This document shows positions 46,068-58,062 of a stretch of DNA of 64,000 nt, piece after piece. The notes under the pieces are model-generated. The model was not told the DNA's origin. It made no database searches and saw nothing but the letters and a program-made list of their open reading frames with translations. The stretch's first letter is position 1. Every line of letters starts with the position of its first letter. This stretch comes from Batrachochytrium dendrobatidis JAM81 (taxonomy: Eukaryota > Chytridiomycota > Chytridiomycetes > Rhizophydiales): positions 42,567 through 106,566 of the forward strand of contig NW_006281102.1 in NCBI RefSeq assembly GCF_000203795.2. Reading direction: 5' to 3'. Position numbers and translations under genes: made by a program.

Positions 46068-47575
46068 AACCTGTTGGCTTGGTCGCAGATTACAAAACAG
46101 GATCACTTTTGGTCGATGCACTAACTGAATATCCACTCTGTGATGGATCAAGTCAAGATCAACTACAACGCATGGGACTCGCTTGCTGCACTTGGAACAA
46201 ATGGGACTGTTGGATCCAGTCCACTCATCATCAAATCCAAGAATGATGTTGGCTCAAACCCAACAATCACTGGTTCATACAATTATTTCAAGAAAATTAT
46301 CCAGATCAATAGTATCAATGTTTCTACAAATCATCTCAAAAGACCTGTTCAACTTGACAAACTCACATACTTGGTTTGAGTATCGGTTTGTCATATTGAC
46401 TTGTTCATCTGATTCTGCAAAACCTATATTCATTAATATGTATCAACATAGTCTCAAACAAATGTCATTTGGATTTGTTTCTTGGACAACATTGCACGAC
46501 ACTTTTGTTGGAAATGCATTGATTGTTCCAAACAACAACGGATAGAATTGGAAAGGGTAAAACTGTTGTTTCTTGATGATGCTCAACAGTAATTACAAGA
46601 CACAAGTTTATGGAGACTTTTAATCAAAGCATCGCTGAGTTGGTTGTCATTAAGCATGCAATTTATCATTGCATCAAACCATATTTTTGTTGGAGGAATT
46701 TCAAGTCCTGTTGAACTCGGTAGTCTTTCAGGTCTTGAAAAGTGACTTTCTACTTATTCCAGCCAAACTCTGTGAATTCCATGAATTCCATGAATTCCAT
46801 GAATTTCTGGATTTACTCGTTATTGGGTTGCCAAACAACATGAACAATGAGACCTTGAAACATGTTCTTGTAACGGAATGTGATGGTCTTGTTGGTGCGC
46901 TGTGTGTGTCGATTGATGATCTAAAAACACAATGTCTAAACAGCATTGAACCCACTCGAGCAGATCTACTACAATACTGTCTATCAAACAATTACATGTT
47001 GGATATGACTCGTTGTTTTGGAAGCGAACATTCAGATCTGTTGGAAATGGTTTTAAACTATTACTCAAGAAATGCCTGACAAAAATCATCGATTGGACAA
47101 CTTGGAAAACCAGCAAAATATGGAATCTTATTCATCACTCAAAAGGCTGGAATATTGATGGAGTCGTTTGACCTTGAACTTGCTTTTACTTTGCTGTTGG
47201 TCAAAAAATACTATTCAAATGGACATTCACAAACTGCTTTCCATCACAACATTTGTCTCTTCAAAAACTCATACGCAATGTTGTCTCATCAATATCGACC
47301 AATGTATTAGAATCTGTTTCGTCATGCGGTTTTCCAAATGAAACAACTTTACAGCACATGTTTATGGAGATATTGGCTTACTTGACTAAACCAGACTGTT
47401 CAATCTAACCAAAACTATCAAAAGTATTTCCCAACAACTCGAATGTGACGGACACTATTGCTGGTGGAATTGATTATTATTTGGTCAATGGACTAGCAAT
47501 CAATCAACACATTGACAGATTTGTCATCACAAATGGAAACAACGACAATCCAGTTGTAATCCATATTGAGCCTTG
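46068..47575 (+). pseudogene. CRN pseudogene in opposite orientation (head-to-head with the previous one)
   Basis: The plus strand enters in the middle of a header (PVGLVADYKTGSLL), then has a frame change, then YNAWDSLAALGTNGTVGSS and PLIIKSKND. This matches the header type of the CRN gene at 26,886-29,183. Downstream pieces include IPAKLCEFHEF, an intact 136-residue frame (46,669-47,079) and, near 47,470-47,575, NGLAINQHIDRF. The last resembles the closing module of fungal CRN proteins. Stops and frame changes throughout show that it is dead. Confidence 0.6.
46774..46806. repeat. GAATTCCAT tandem repeat
   Basis: Three exact copies of GAATTCCAT (46774-46800) followed by a partial copy, inside the plus-strand CRN pseudogene. 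The 9-base unit keeps the frame and encodes a repeated EFH tripeptide. Confidence 0.9.
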
Positions 47576-47997
47576 AATTCAAACAGTCGTGAATCAAATC
47601 ATTAATAAACTACAAAAACAGTCCAATATGCCAACTCGCATTTATCCACAACTCGATATGTGATGTTCAAATGTCTAATATTCAGACTGTGCTGATTGCA
47701 ATTGTGGTTACAATTGTGGTTGTGTGTAAATATCAATCCAATACTCGATTCAATACTTGATTCAACTTGAGCATGTACAGTTTTGTAGTAATCCATTTGA
47801 TCACATTGACAGAATCAAGCAATGATTTGATTCAACAACACCGAATGATGCATCCATATCACTTGTATCAATCAATTGTACACAATCAGTCAATATAATC
47901 AACAATCACTGTCAAGATTGATTCGATCCATTTAATTGCATAGATCTGACTGGCATTACAACTCATTGTTGTAAAATCACAACCTCACAATCAATCA
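47576..47997. other. Intergenic region, no gene seen
   Basis: AT-rich DNA with short repeats (ATTGTGGTTACAATTGTGG near 47,700). It separates the CRN block from the housekeeping block. Confidence 0.4.
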
Positions 47998-50900
47998 TCA
48001 AAGATTATACACCCGCTCATATATGTATTCGTTGTATACCGCTGTGATTTGAGTTCGGTCACTTGTCAATTCATCTCGATAGTGTTTGGCTTCAGCTGGT
48101 GATTGAACACCTTGAATATACTGCGTGATATCATTCCACAGTTCAGGCGGTACGTGTGCCTTGTCAAGACTCGAGTTGTACCATTGTGGTTGTTGTGGAG
48201 CCACATGTGCAGTCGAAACAATCCGACGAGACGGATTCACTACAAAAAATGTCAGAATCTTGCAGTGTCCTGGTTGAGTTGGATCTGCAAGTTCAAATGA
48301 TTGTTCTTTGTGTTGGTATCGATTGGGATAAACTACACACCGACCATTTGGTACTTCAAGCGATCCTATATACTGATTTCGCAGTGATTCTCGATCCATG
48401 CCATACACATCTTCCCAATACATATCAGATGCTATTTGATATTCAAAACGATCAACAGCCACGCGGTAATCGAGTTTGGGTGTGGTGATATTTTCCACGT
48501 CGTAGTAATACAGTCCAATTGCAGCAATCGATTCGTTAATTGGACCTTCAATGTGCCAGTTTCCCTTGTCGTATTTAGGTTTGGATGGTGTCAGTTGAAT
48601 GTTGGTGAGTTTGACAATGACTTGCAGATTACGACCACGCAGTGACACTGGCTTTGCTGATTCATAATTGGATTCAAAATGTTCCGGAAGTGTTGGTACA
48701 TACACGGGACGAATGACTTGAGTGTCTGATTCCATACCACCACGATCTGATTGGTTTGGTGATTCATATCCATCTGTGCCATTGCAAATATCAATATACT
48801 TGAACATTGGATCCATCGTTCTGAACAGACTTTCAAACATTGGGACAAAACATTTGAATATTTTGGCAATGCATTTGTACATGTCTCGATGCCATATCGG
48901 ATTCAGATTGTTGATGTATGAGTTGATGGTCACACTGCCATCCTGTTCGACACGGAATTCACTCGGAAGACATTGGAACTTGCATGATATAAACTCGGAA
49001 TCACCTTCAATGATGGGCGTATCTGAAACAAGTCGAGTCGATAACAATATATCGCATGGTACCATTGTGGTGTATTTGAGTCGTATATCCAGTGGTGCAA
49101 TCATCGTTTGTCCATATACAACACTGTACATTGATGCATCAATCAGATTGTGCGCCATTTGACCAGTGTTGTGATTTGATCCATGTTCAATATCCGATAC
49201 ATTTGTCATCAATCGCGTATATACATTGTCAGGTATGCCATTGTCCAGTATATACGTCTGTTCAACAGGTCCTGGGACAATTGTGCCCAATCCATCACTG
49301 CCATTACAAACAAGCTGTTTGACAAAAACCCCGAGTTGTTCCAATGCAAGATTAAATGTTGATGGCAATATATTCCAATCGAGTGAGTCAGCCCTCCATT
49401 GCTCCACAATATGCTGGTTTGTGATATCGATCCACCACATGGGTTTGCAAAGTATACATTGCAGATACTGGATATACTGCATCTCGACAAGTGTGCGTGC
49501 ATCTCCATGTACATATCCGGCAATTCCAGATTTCATATCAATTTCGGCATTGTCGTTGTATGGCTGAATGCTCGAACTAGCAGTGTAAACCAGATGCTGA
49601 AAACACGTTCCAATGATCTGGTCAGCAACCCTCTTGTTTGTGTATTCAGTATCATCCGATTGTACAATAACCATTAGACTTTCAAACATCCCGCCTTGAT
49701 CCAACTCGGTACGTATTGAACTGTCGGGATGATTGTCGGCAAGATCAACAATTGTTTCGGGTAGTTTTACAATACCAGGGACAGGATTGCCATAATCATA
49801 AAAATCCATATCTCTGCGTGAATAAATAGTGCTGAGCTGCTTTACAATTCCATATTCTCGAAACACCTTGATCATCTCGGCCTTGTTTGTAGATTTCTCA
49901 ATCATGTCGTTGATATGATCAAACAGACGCAAAGAGTCATTCATACTGAGATCACACACTGATATCGTCAATTGCTCAAAAATCAACGATCGTACAAGTG
50001 ATACAGGAAAGTCGCGTATACCAGATGCAACTGATCCTGCCATCTTGATTATGCGTGTTTTTAGCCCAGAGTTGTCGCTGTATCTGATATACAAGTCGCT
50101 AAGCATTTGAATCAAACTCAGCCTTATAAACTCGGCTGAAATCACTTCACAATTTCTAATATCGCATAAACTCTGAATAGCATCAATACTTTCATAAATC
50201 ACTGCTTGATCGACACTCCTGTATTCATGTCATGTCATATCAATCCAACCATGTCAAATTTACCAATTGTGATGACTGGACACACATTCATGCATAACAC
50301 CACATACCTGAGCGTATTGACTATTGCTGGAATGATGCCACATTCAGCTGCTTTCACTGGGTTATCACGATGAATATTCCGATACATGGCTTCAAGATTT
50401 CTGATAAAACCAGCAGCAACTGAACCATTGGATGATTCCAGTCGTGAAACAAGTCTTGACAACACGATGCCAAACTAATGATATTGTTCAATGTCAAGTA
50501 TACAACCAAATCAACATGACATGGCACTGTCCAAACTGATCCAATATTGTATCATTGTAAACATACATTTTCATCGTCAATCTCACTGCAAACTTTCGAA
50601 AACAGGTCAATTGCCAATCTGAGCACTTCTTGATTGGACTCGTGAACAATAATCTCAGCCATAAGCTTGATGTCAAATTGATCCTCTTGACTTCAGCGTT
50701 TATATTTGTATAACTGTGTATATGCGTTTATCGCCTATATGCATATTGACACCAGATGAGTTGAATGGCAATCATTTGATCAATATCAATCATGACTTGC
50801 CATCATTTTGACTTGACGGTTTGATGATTGCATGAGTTGTGCAAGTTGGTTGTTTAGTCGATGTGATACTTTGAACTCATTATTACTGTACATCATACTC

Positions 50901-51302
50901 AAAAACACTGTAGTAAACTCCATTACTTCGATCTACACAACACATGTTGATTAGTTTAGTCATGAACAATCCATTATTGTTACAATATATGAATACCTGT
51001 AAACTGGGTCGATTATACTCCAAATGCTCAGCTGCGATATCTTCCAGTCCAATACTCTGTAAGCGAGGCGCTACATCTGTATAGCCTGCCATTTCAAACC
51101 AACACAAAGTCAGAAATGGTTTGAACTCATCAATAATACAATGGCTATTAAACTTACTGTGATTCTGTTTGTCCAACTCCATTATCAATACAAGAAGTCT
51201 GACCCATATTTCATCAGCCTTGTATAGTTGATCATCCGTTGTTAACAGTTTCAAACCTTCCAGGCGTTTGATAAACTCTTTCATGATATCATCCAACTTC
51301 AT
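47998..51302 (-). CDS. Armadillo-like repeat protein with C-terminal DUF4246 domain
   Basis: Five exons: 50997-51302, 50870-50932, 50567-50683, 50308-50474 and 47998-50218. All phases agree and give about 957 residues. The N-terminal ~400 residues are helical and look like armadillo/HEAT repeats (for example LRLAIDLFSKVCSEIDD and SVAAGFIRNLEAMYRN), with NPVKAAECGIIPAIVNTLR a typical repeat. The DUF4246 domain follows: YIQYLQCILCKPMWWIDIT near residue 460, then VIVKLTNIQLTPSKPKYDKG, YYYDVENIT, RCVVYPNRYQHKEQSFEL and a C-terminal STAHVAPQQPQWY. His and Asp residues of the WHIEG/YPNRYQH region are compatible with an oxygenase-like fold (inference). DUF4246 has no established function. Finding it behind armadillo repeats is unusual to my knowledge. 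Confidence 0.8.
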
Positions 51303-52399
51303 GTTTGATAAAATTAGTAAAGTTGAATTTTGATTTGACAATTTCATTCATGCGAATGTTCAACAATTTCCAACAATTGTTCATGTTTGGATTGTTGTAA
51401 AACACACAAACGAGTTGTTCCATTTTAGTATTGTTTTGATCAGTTTTTTGTAACAAAATTGGATTGTTATCAAACATGCATTCGGAAATACTGTAAATTA
51501 ATATTCTGAATGTGATCGTTGTAGATTTGGTTCAATAAACAAGTTAGTTTACTACAACACATGGTAATGGATTACTAAACATCATCATAAATCAGATGGA
51601 CTGGACTGGAATGAGATGAGATCAATGACAATCGCATTACAAACAATGTGTGGTGATTAAACCATCGAGTATTTCCAAATACAAACTTGAATGAAAAGTC
51701 TTGCCACAATACTGATCAACTGTATTACTGTTTACACTGTGGTATTATTGATGTATTGGAATATTTGGTGTTCAGATACACAATGATAATGGTAGTACAA
51801 CTCATGGCAGTTGTACAAACCAAACGTGATTAAAGCCAATAATAATGTCAGACAAGATTGGATAATGAATTAGCGTGTAAACCATCAACATTGACCAAGA
51901 TTGATTGAAATGGTGAGATTGGGTTGGATGGTGATAAATACAACAAATGAGTGTACAGAGTTGTATTGACACCATTGACAGTCAAACACAATACATGAAT
52001 ATGGGTTCAAACTTGGTGATCGTATAATGTATGATTACTAAGAGTGCACAATGTGTAGATTCAACACTATAGTATGATTGTGTGTCATATGATGGTTGTT
52101 GTATATTGAACAAGCAATACAGTCAATGTGTAGTATCAACCAACCGAATATGTAATCATTGTATATCCCAAAACACAATCACCATAAATGAATACCAAAG
52201 TGATCCATTTGACATGAATGCTCAGCCAATTGAAATTGATTTTAAACCATCAACTTTGATATGAATGTGATTATATACCAACGCGTATAGGCTAGACATA
52301 CATATCAAACAACCAAGAAAACTGCTGTTTTGAAGCACCTTTTTAATAAAACTAAAAATCAAAAGGTATAAACATTTTAAACTAGTCTCACATATTGGT
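51303..52399. other. Intergenic region, no gene seen
   Basis: About 1.1 kb of AT-rich DNA between the DUF4246 gene and SEC63, with only short chance frames. It should contain the promoter of the DUF4246 gene and the SEC63 terminator. Confidence 0.5.
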
Positions 52400-55300
52400 T
52401 TATTCGACAAAGTCGGAATGATCAGACTCCCAATCTCTGCCTTCATCATCTTGGCGATCACCATCTGACCAGCTTTCATCGTCTGAATCGGAAGAATCGT
52501 CAAACTCTTCACGGAGATGAGCTGCTTTGGTTTTGGGGCGTTTTTTCAGTTGTGCCTTTGAGGCCTGCATTTGGCCTGCAAGAGATTCCTCCTCGGGTTC
52601 AGAAATATTGTCGTCAGACTCGATTGGTGCAGCCGACTCTGGAAGTACAATCAGCTTTATATCAATTTTCTGGTCGATTCCAACATAGGTATCGGATTTG
52701 ACAATCACTTGGAATGTCCATGTTCCTGCTTGTGGTGGTGCTTGAAATTGTAGACGAACCTACAGACAGTTCAAAGACAATGAGATTGTGATGAAAGCAA
52801 AGACATCTAGATAGATATTAATCAAATATTACCGTCTTGTCATCATCAAGACCGACGACCTTTCCAAAGCAAATCACGCGATTGTCCTTGGAATTGGCAT
52901 GAATGACCCACCATGTAGGTTTCTTGACCTAGATATGTGGCAATTTTTCAAGCATAATACAGGCCAGACAAAACAGTCAAAGACAAGTCAAAACAGCCAA
53001 AAGATCAATCGCATATGAATCAAACACTTACAGCAAAAAAGTAAGGTGCGTGTGGTTCATGAACAATTTCCTTGGACTCTTTCCACCATTTCTTGGCCTT
53101 GGCGGCCTCGACATCAGGATCGGTGAATTCAGAATCACGAGGCTTGCCATCACTTCCAACCATGGCTTCTACACCACCATACACGGATCGCAGCTTGACG
53201 CTCAGCGTAACAATCGCACCAGGGATGATAGCAGGCTCACCCAAAACTGTTTGTAGAGTATCAAAAACCATGATGGGAGTAGCAAAAATTGAATTGTCAG
53301 CACGGAATATATTCAATAGATTGCATGGCTATATGAGTATCAAATAAAGTAGATACTTGCCACTATAGTTTGCTTTGACAATCTTGACAGCAGGGATACG
53401 ATCGGCAACAGCAATAAAAGTATTTGATTCAGTAGTTGACAGGTCCTTGAGTAGTTCTCTAAATACAAAAATAGATATCAATATCATATTCTATTATATC
53501 AGCCAAATAAGCATAATGAATACCTCTGCTCATCCTTTTTCAATAAAACAAACTTTTCAACAGTGTCAATGTTGCGCTACAATTCAAAAACATGACAAGT
53601 GAGTAATGCAGTCTGAGATGAATATCAATCAGAGTGTCAGACTATACATTTTTAGTTTGGAAAGTCTTGAGGATATTTTTGTCGCAATAGGGGATTTGCA
53701 TTAAAGCAGATTGGTGTTGATACAATGCTTGAACAATCAACTAGATTATATAAATACACTTGGTTAGTTGGATGCACAAGATCTATATAGTCAATCCTTT
53801 TATACCTGGGACAGCTCAATGATGGCAGTAGTAGTGGACAACCAGTGTCGAGCAGTAACAATTTGAAGCATTCCATTTGTCAAAATAGAGCAGCGTTCAA
53901 TAACGCGACGTTGAACTAGATCAAATACAGTAGTAAATGTAAGACTATCTATAGACTAGAGCTAGTGGTGCACATGGCCAATCAAAACATCAACGGTACC
54001 TTCCAAAAGTACAGGATCCTCGGGAAAGACTCGAACCAGATGGGCATAGATAAGAAGTGAAGCGCGGTAGCTAGCAACTGCTGTAAAATCTTTGCTAGTG
54101 ACCTAAACATTGAAACAGTGCAGTATTCAAAATGAGCAGGGTTATACATGAATACAAACACGGCGGTTGCTGTATAGGAACAGGTTTAAAAATGATACCT
54201 TTTTCAAATGGTCAAATCGGTGAACAGTAGTTTCTTCCATAGCAGTTTGTATCTGCCCAGAAAGTTTTTCATATTCTGCAGCAGTGCCATCTACAGTTAG
54301 ACTTATAAACTCTGTGGATTTAGAGAGCACGTCAACTAGACTTTTAAAGCTCATGCTTTCCTTGATATCCCTGTAAAACAATGCCATGGTTTCATTCTCA
54401 ATCTTGTTCTTGGTCATGTGTTTTGCTTTACTCCACCAGCGAGCAACCATAACTGGCATGCCAATACCAAAAATAAGGGTGTAAAACAGTAAAACCTAGA
54501 CAAATGACAAAAATGCGAGTTTGACAATACGATGAATTACAAATTAGTGCAAGTAGATTTATCCAAATACACAGTCAATAGATGCCAATAAAATCCTACC
54601 ACTGCAGAGTTTCCTTCTTCAACGAGCCACTTGGGAAGTGCGAGACCAAGCTGGAAGGCTTGAATAAAGACATATGGTTTAGAGTTGAATGATTAGAATC
54701 AAAAGCGAATTTTGATGCAATCGACAAGGCCAAGCAATACAACTATACCTTGCTTTCCATCGGGATGACCAGTTTCGTCAAAAATCATACGAGCCTCAGA
54801 ATCGGTCAAACTATGGCAGATTTAAACAGACAATCTGTCAGAAATAGTACTGGCGACATGGCATAGTTTCAATGCTAATTGTTTTAAAAAAATCAAACTT
54901 ACACTTTGTAAGCCTTTGAGATTTCAACAAACTTTTTTTCGGCCTCTGCCTTTTCATCCTCGACAACCTTGTCAGGATGGCTATTAAATAAAACGTCAAA
55001 TCAAATCAGCAAATAGATGGCTATAAAAGTCGAATGAATCACAATTTCGTACAATCTAAGTGATAGTTTCTTGAAGGCCTTTTTGATTGCTTTTTCGGAA
55101 GTAAACTGATATACATGACAAAAGTTAGTGTATGATTCAAGATTTGATAATGAATAAAGTATGACAAATCTCTGTGCAGTCGTATTCAAGTGAAATGAAA
55201 CACTCGAGACTAAACAAATGTTTACATCTATGTTCTAGTACATCGCAGATCTCTAATTTCCAACTCTATTTTGATCCAAGCCAATCACTGGGTAGTTGGC

Positions 55301-56107
55301 ATGGATAGTTGCATTTTCGAGACTGCAATCTTTGTTTTCTCAATTAGAACGCGAATGTATATTAGGATACAACAGATATGAGTTGGATTGACAATAGTCG
55401 AGCTCAATATCTGATTTCGAGATTTGTAAGCATCATATAGCGAATGTTTAAAAGAATTGGAAATGCCAATTTTTACACATGCAATGGTATTCAAAAACTG
55501 GTTCAAAACAAGACAGACTGCACAGTAGACGAGTTTAGATGAATATAGTTTTAGAATGGTGCCCAGATAAGAGCTTACAGAATCAACACCAAGAATTTGG
55601 TAAGGGTCCCACAAAACAGGCTCATCGAACTTGACAGTAGCGGCGTGGTAGGCAATCAGGGCAAAAGAGACCCATCCGAGCAAGATCAAGACAATGCTAA
55701 AGTTGGACAGGATTTAGTAAAGAAATGGGAAGCCAAAAAGACAGTTTAGAGGCCAACATTTGCAGCAAGAACAAACCGAACAGATAGCCCACTCTTGGAA
55801 GACCTCTTGACAGTAGAAAGATACTGTCGTTTGGCATCACAATGAGGGAAATCGTTATCAGAAGTGATAAAAATGGGGTCTAGAATGAAAAGACCAGACG
55901 TTAGTGAGGATGATTCTGATGAATGGCTCGAGAGTCATGACATTCGCAGACACTGCAAGAGCAGCCTGAGAGTAAAACGGATCAAGAATTACCCTGTGAT
56001 TTTGAAGCCAAAGTGTAATAAGTGGTAGGCAAGAGGAGAATGGCAAGCAAAGTCAGTATGAATACACTGAATAGAGCACCAGTCTCGTCATAAGTATATT
56101 GAGCCAT
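52400..56107 (-). CDS. SEC63: Sec63, ER translocon J-protein
   Basis: Sec63 recruits the Hsp70 BiP to the Sec61/62 channel for protein import into the ER. Sixteen exons were placed by eye: 55993-56107, 55777-55879, 55579-55696, 55053-55105, 54903-54980, 54749-54810, 54600-54658, 54199-54495, 54000-54102, 53806-53915, 53648-53740, 53524-53576, 53361-53458, 53032-53246, 52833-52928 and 52400-52759. All phases fit and give 670 residues. The start MAQYTYDETGALFSVFIL and first membrane helix match the family. The luminal J domain has HPD at about 131-133, followed by SKAYKVLTDSEAR and ALPKWLVEE. The Brl domain follows, and the last ~60 residues are an acidic tail (SDSDDESWSD), as in fungal Sec63. 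Exon 13 ends at a GC donor (GCAAGT). Confidence 0.95.
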
Positions 56108-56222
56108 GTTGAAAGTTTCTTAATCTGAAACAAGCGTAAAGTTGAAACTATCGCCAGAATGGTTTTTATTATTTCTACATTTTTGTTGGTTAGCATTCGC
56201 TCTCGCTTTCATTCAATTCTGT

Positions 56223-56677
56223 TCAAGTCTTCACCTTTGTGGATTTCTATTATTAATTCAGTGTTAGTTTAATGTCACACTGTCATGATCTACAACACAT
56301 TCTTACCTTGATACCGCCGCCAACTAATTCCATTCACATTCTGTGTTAGTCTTGTTCAATACACATGATAATAAACACTCTTACCAAGAGGTCCTTTTTC
56401 AGATGCTTTTTTTTGCATTTCTTTCAGCTTGATTTGCTCTTCTCTCTGCTTCTGCTTGAATGCAAGATCATCCTGATCATATACAGTATTCTGATTCAAT
56501 TACATGTCATCATCAAACAAGTATTACAAATACAATCACCTCGTCTGCTTCACCAGATGGTGCCTTTTTCGACTGCTTAAGAGGCTATACATGTATCATC
56601 ATCATGTCAGTTGAATGCATAGACTCGAACAATTCTGCAATAGTTACCTTGAGCTTTCCACCTTGACGACCCGACAT
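56223..56677 (-). CDS. TMA7: TMA7, ribosome-associated small protein
   Basis: A translation-machinery-associated protein of 67 residues (family members are about 64), encoded by five small exons: 56648-56677, 56540-56584, 56385-56472, 56307-56323 and 56223-56246. It starts MSGRQGGKLK, continues with PLKQSKKAPSGEADEDDLAF and the Lys/Gln/Glu-rich helix KQREEQIKLKEMQKK, then ends with GPL, a glycine run and a basic tail. All introns begin GT and end AG and the reading frame is kept. Its start lies 137 bases from that of the divergent mitochondrial uL15 gene. Too short for simple ORF calling, so easily missed. Confidence 0.9.
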
Positions 56678-56813
56678 TTGAACAAGTATAACTTGCAATG
56701 CGACTGGCAAATTCAATCCTTATCAAACCACGTGAAGTCATGTGCAAATCACCTGATTCAATGATTTGTTTTTCAGTCAATTCAACTTGTCCAAAAATCA
56801 TAGAAACGCTGCC
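56678..56813. promoter_or_regulatory. Bidirectional promoter between TMA7 and mitochondrial uL15
   Basis: Only 136 bases separate the two divergent start codons, so both promoters must lie here or overlap the first exons. No specific factor site was identified. Both products are linked to ribosomes (cytosolic and mitochondrial), which makes co-expression plausible. Confidence 0.45.
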
Positions 56814-57925
56814 ATGATCGTATCTGCAAGAGGCAGTCTGTCCAAGATCATGTCTGCTATTGCATTCAGAAAATACCAACAGAAATCTTCACTGATCGTT
56901 ACCTTTTCAAAGCAACTCTCTTTAAACAAACTCAGTGTGCAATCCATGTCCACTCTGCCAAAAAACAAACCTACATCACATCGTATGGTGGTTAAACCAA
57001 TGGAATTCTTGCATACAGACAATGTCAAGCATAATCCCGGATCGTTGAAAAAGGTTTGTTTTGTAGTGATAATCATGTTTGCATTCAATTGGAATCTGTA
57101 CATTCCATCATCAATGGGATCTAACAAAGCATGGTCTACATCTTTATGCATCCTTTGAAACATGAATTAAAATGATTACTCCATCATTGGCTTGGTCACC
57201 TTTTGTTAGCCAAGGAAATTCGGTCGTGGAGGAAAAGGTCGAACAGGAGGTCGAGGTCGCAAGGGATGGAAAGCTCGTCATCCCAACTCTAGTCGTCTTC
57301 CTGGATTCGCTGGTGGTCAAACAACCATCATGAAGGCATTTCCAAAGTTTGGTTTGCAAAACAAAAAAGGGTAATTATAAACATGCTTTACTATATGAAT
57401 CTGTTTAGCAAATTTGATTTCGTTTTAATCCATTTAATCAGGCGATCGGAGCGACTACTACTAAAACCGCTACAGTTGGATACTCTTCAGCATTGGATTG
57501 ATCAGAAACGAATCGATCCTACACAAAAAATCACTATTGCCTCACTTATCAAGGCTGGGTGTATTTCTAATGTTCGAGATGGTATCACTCTTTTGGCCAC
57601 TGGTGGACAATTCCTATCCTCCGCCATCAACATCGAAGTCACTCGCGCATCGCTCAATGCAATCCGGCTAGTTGAAAGCAAAGGAGGAAGTATCACAACA
57701 GTCTACCATAATAGGGAAATCATTCGCGCTATGCTGGTTCCACAAAAGTACGTCAATGTACCCGACTTGCTTGTACCTGCCAGTGCACAACATATTTCCA
57801 GATATACAGATCCTGATCGTCGTGGATACCTTTCTCACTTGGTCGCCGACGTGGACAAAAAGGACATGATGAAAAAAATTCTGGATACAATCAAGGAACA
57901 TCAGAAAAAACGGTTGGCTCAATAA
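56814..57925 (+). CDS. MRPL10: Mitochondrial large-subunit ribosomal protein uL15m
   Basis: Component of the mitochondrial 54S/39S ribosome subunit (bacterial L15 family). Three exons: 56814-57053, 57210-57370 and 57442-57925, phases consistent, 294 residues. The N-terminal ~60 residues are Ser/Lys/Arg-rich with few acids and fit a mitochondrial targeting peptide (MIVSARGSLSKIMS). The hallmark Gly/Lys/Arg-rich segment spans the first splice (NPGSLKKPRKFGRGGKGRTG) and is followed by RKGWKARHPNSSRLPGFAGG. The C-terminal part has the L15 fold ending in SKGGSITTVYHNRE. The ATG at 56814 was chosen because it gives the targeting peptide; the in-frame ATG at 56853 is an alternative. The symbol follows the yeast name. 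Confidence 0.9.
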
Positions 57926-58062
57926 TCTAGATTTTTGAATACACATTTTGTTAAACTACTTGTTGGCCATCCTTTGCATTGAAATGATAAACACTGAAAA
58001 ATATCCAACCCCAATATTATTTCATTTCCAACTCGATACTTTAAAATAGCAAAAATACACAA

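Noticed and set aside
46774..46806. Possible CRISPR-like array
   Set aside because: Only a 9-base tandem repeat without spacers, in a eukaryotic pseudogene.
48722..49162. Plus-strand frames within 48,100-49,700
   Set aside because: Shadows of the DUF4246 gene, which has clear family motifs on the minus strand.
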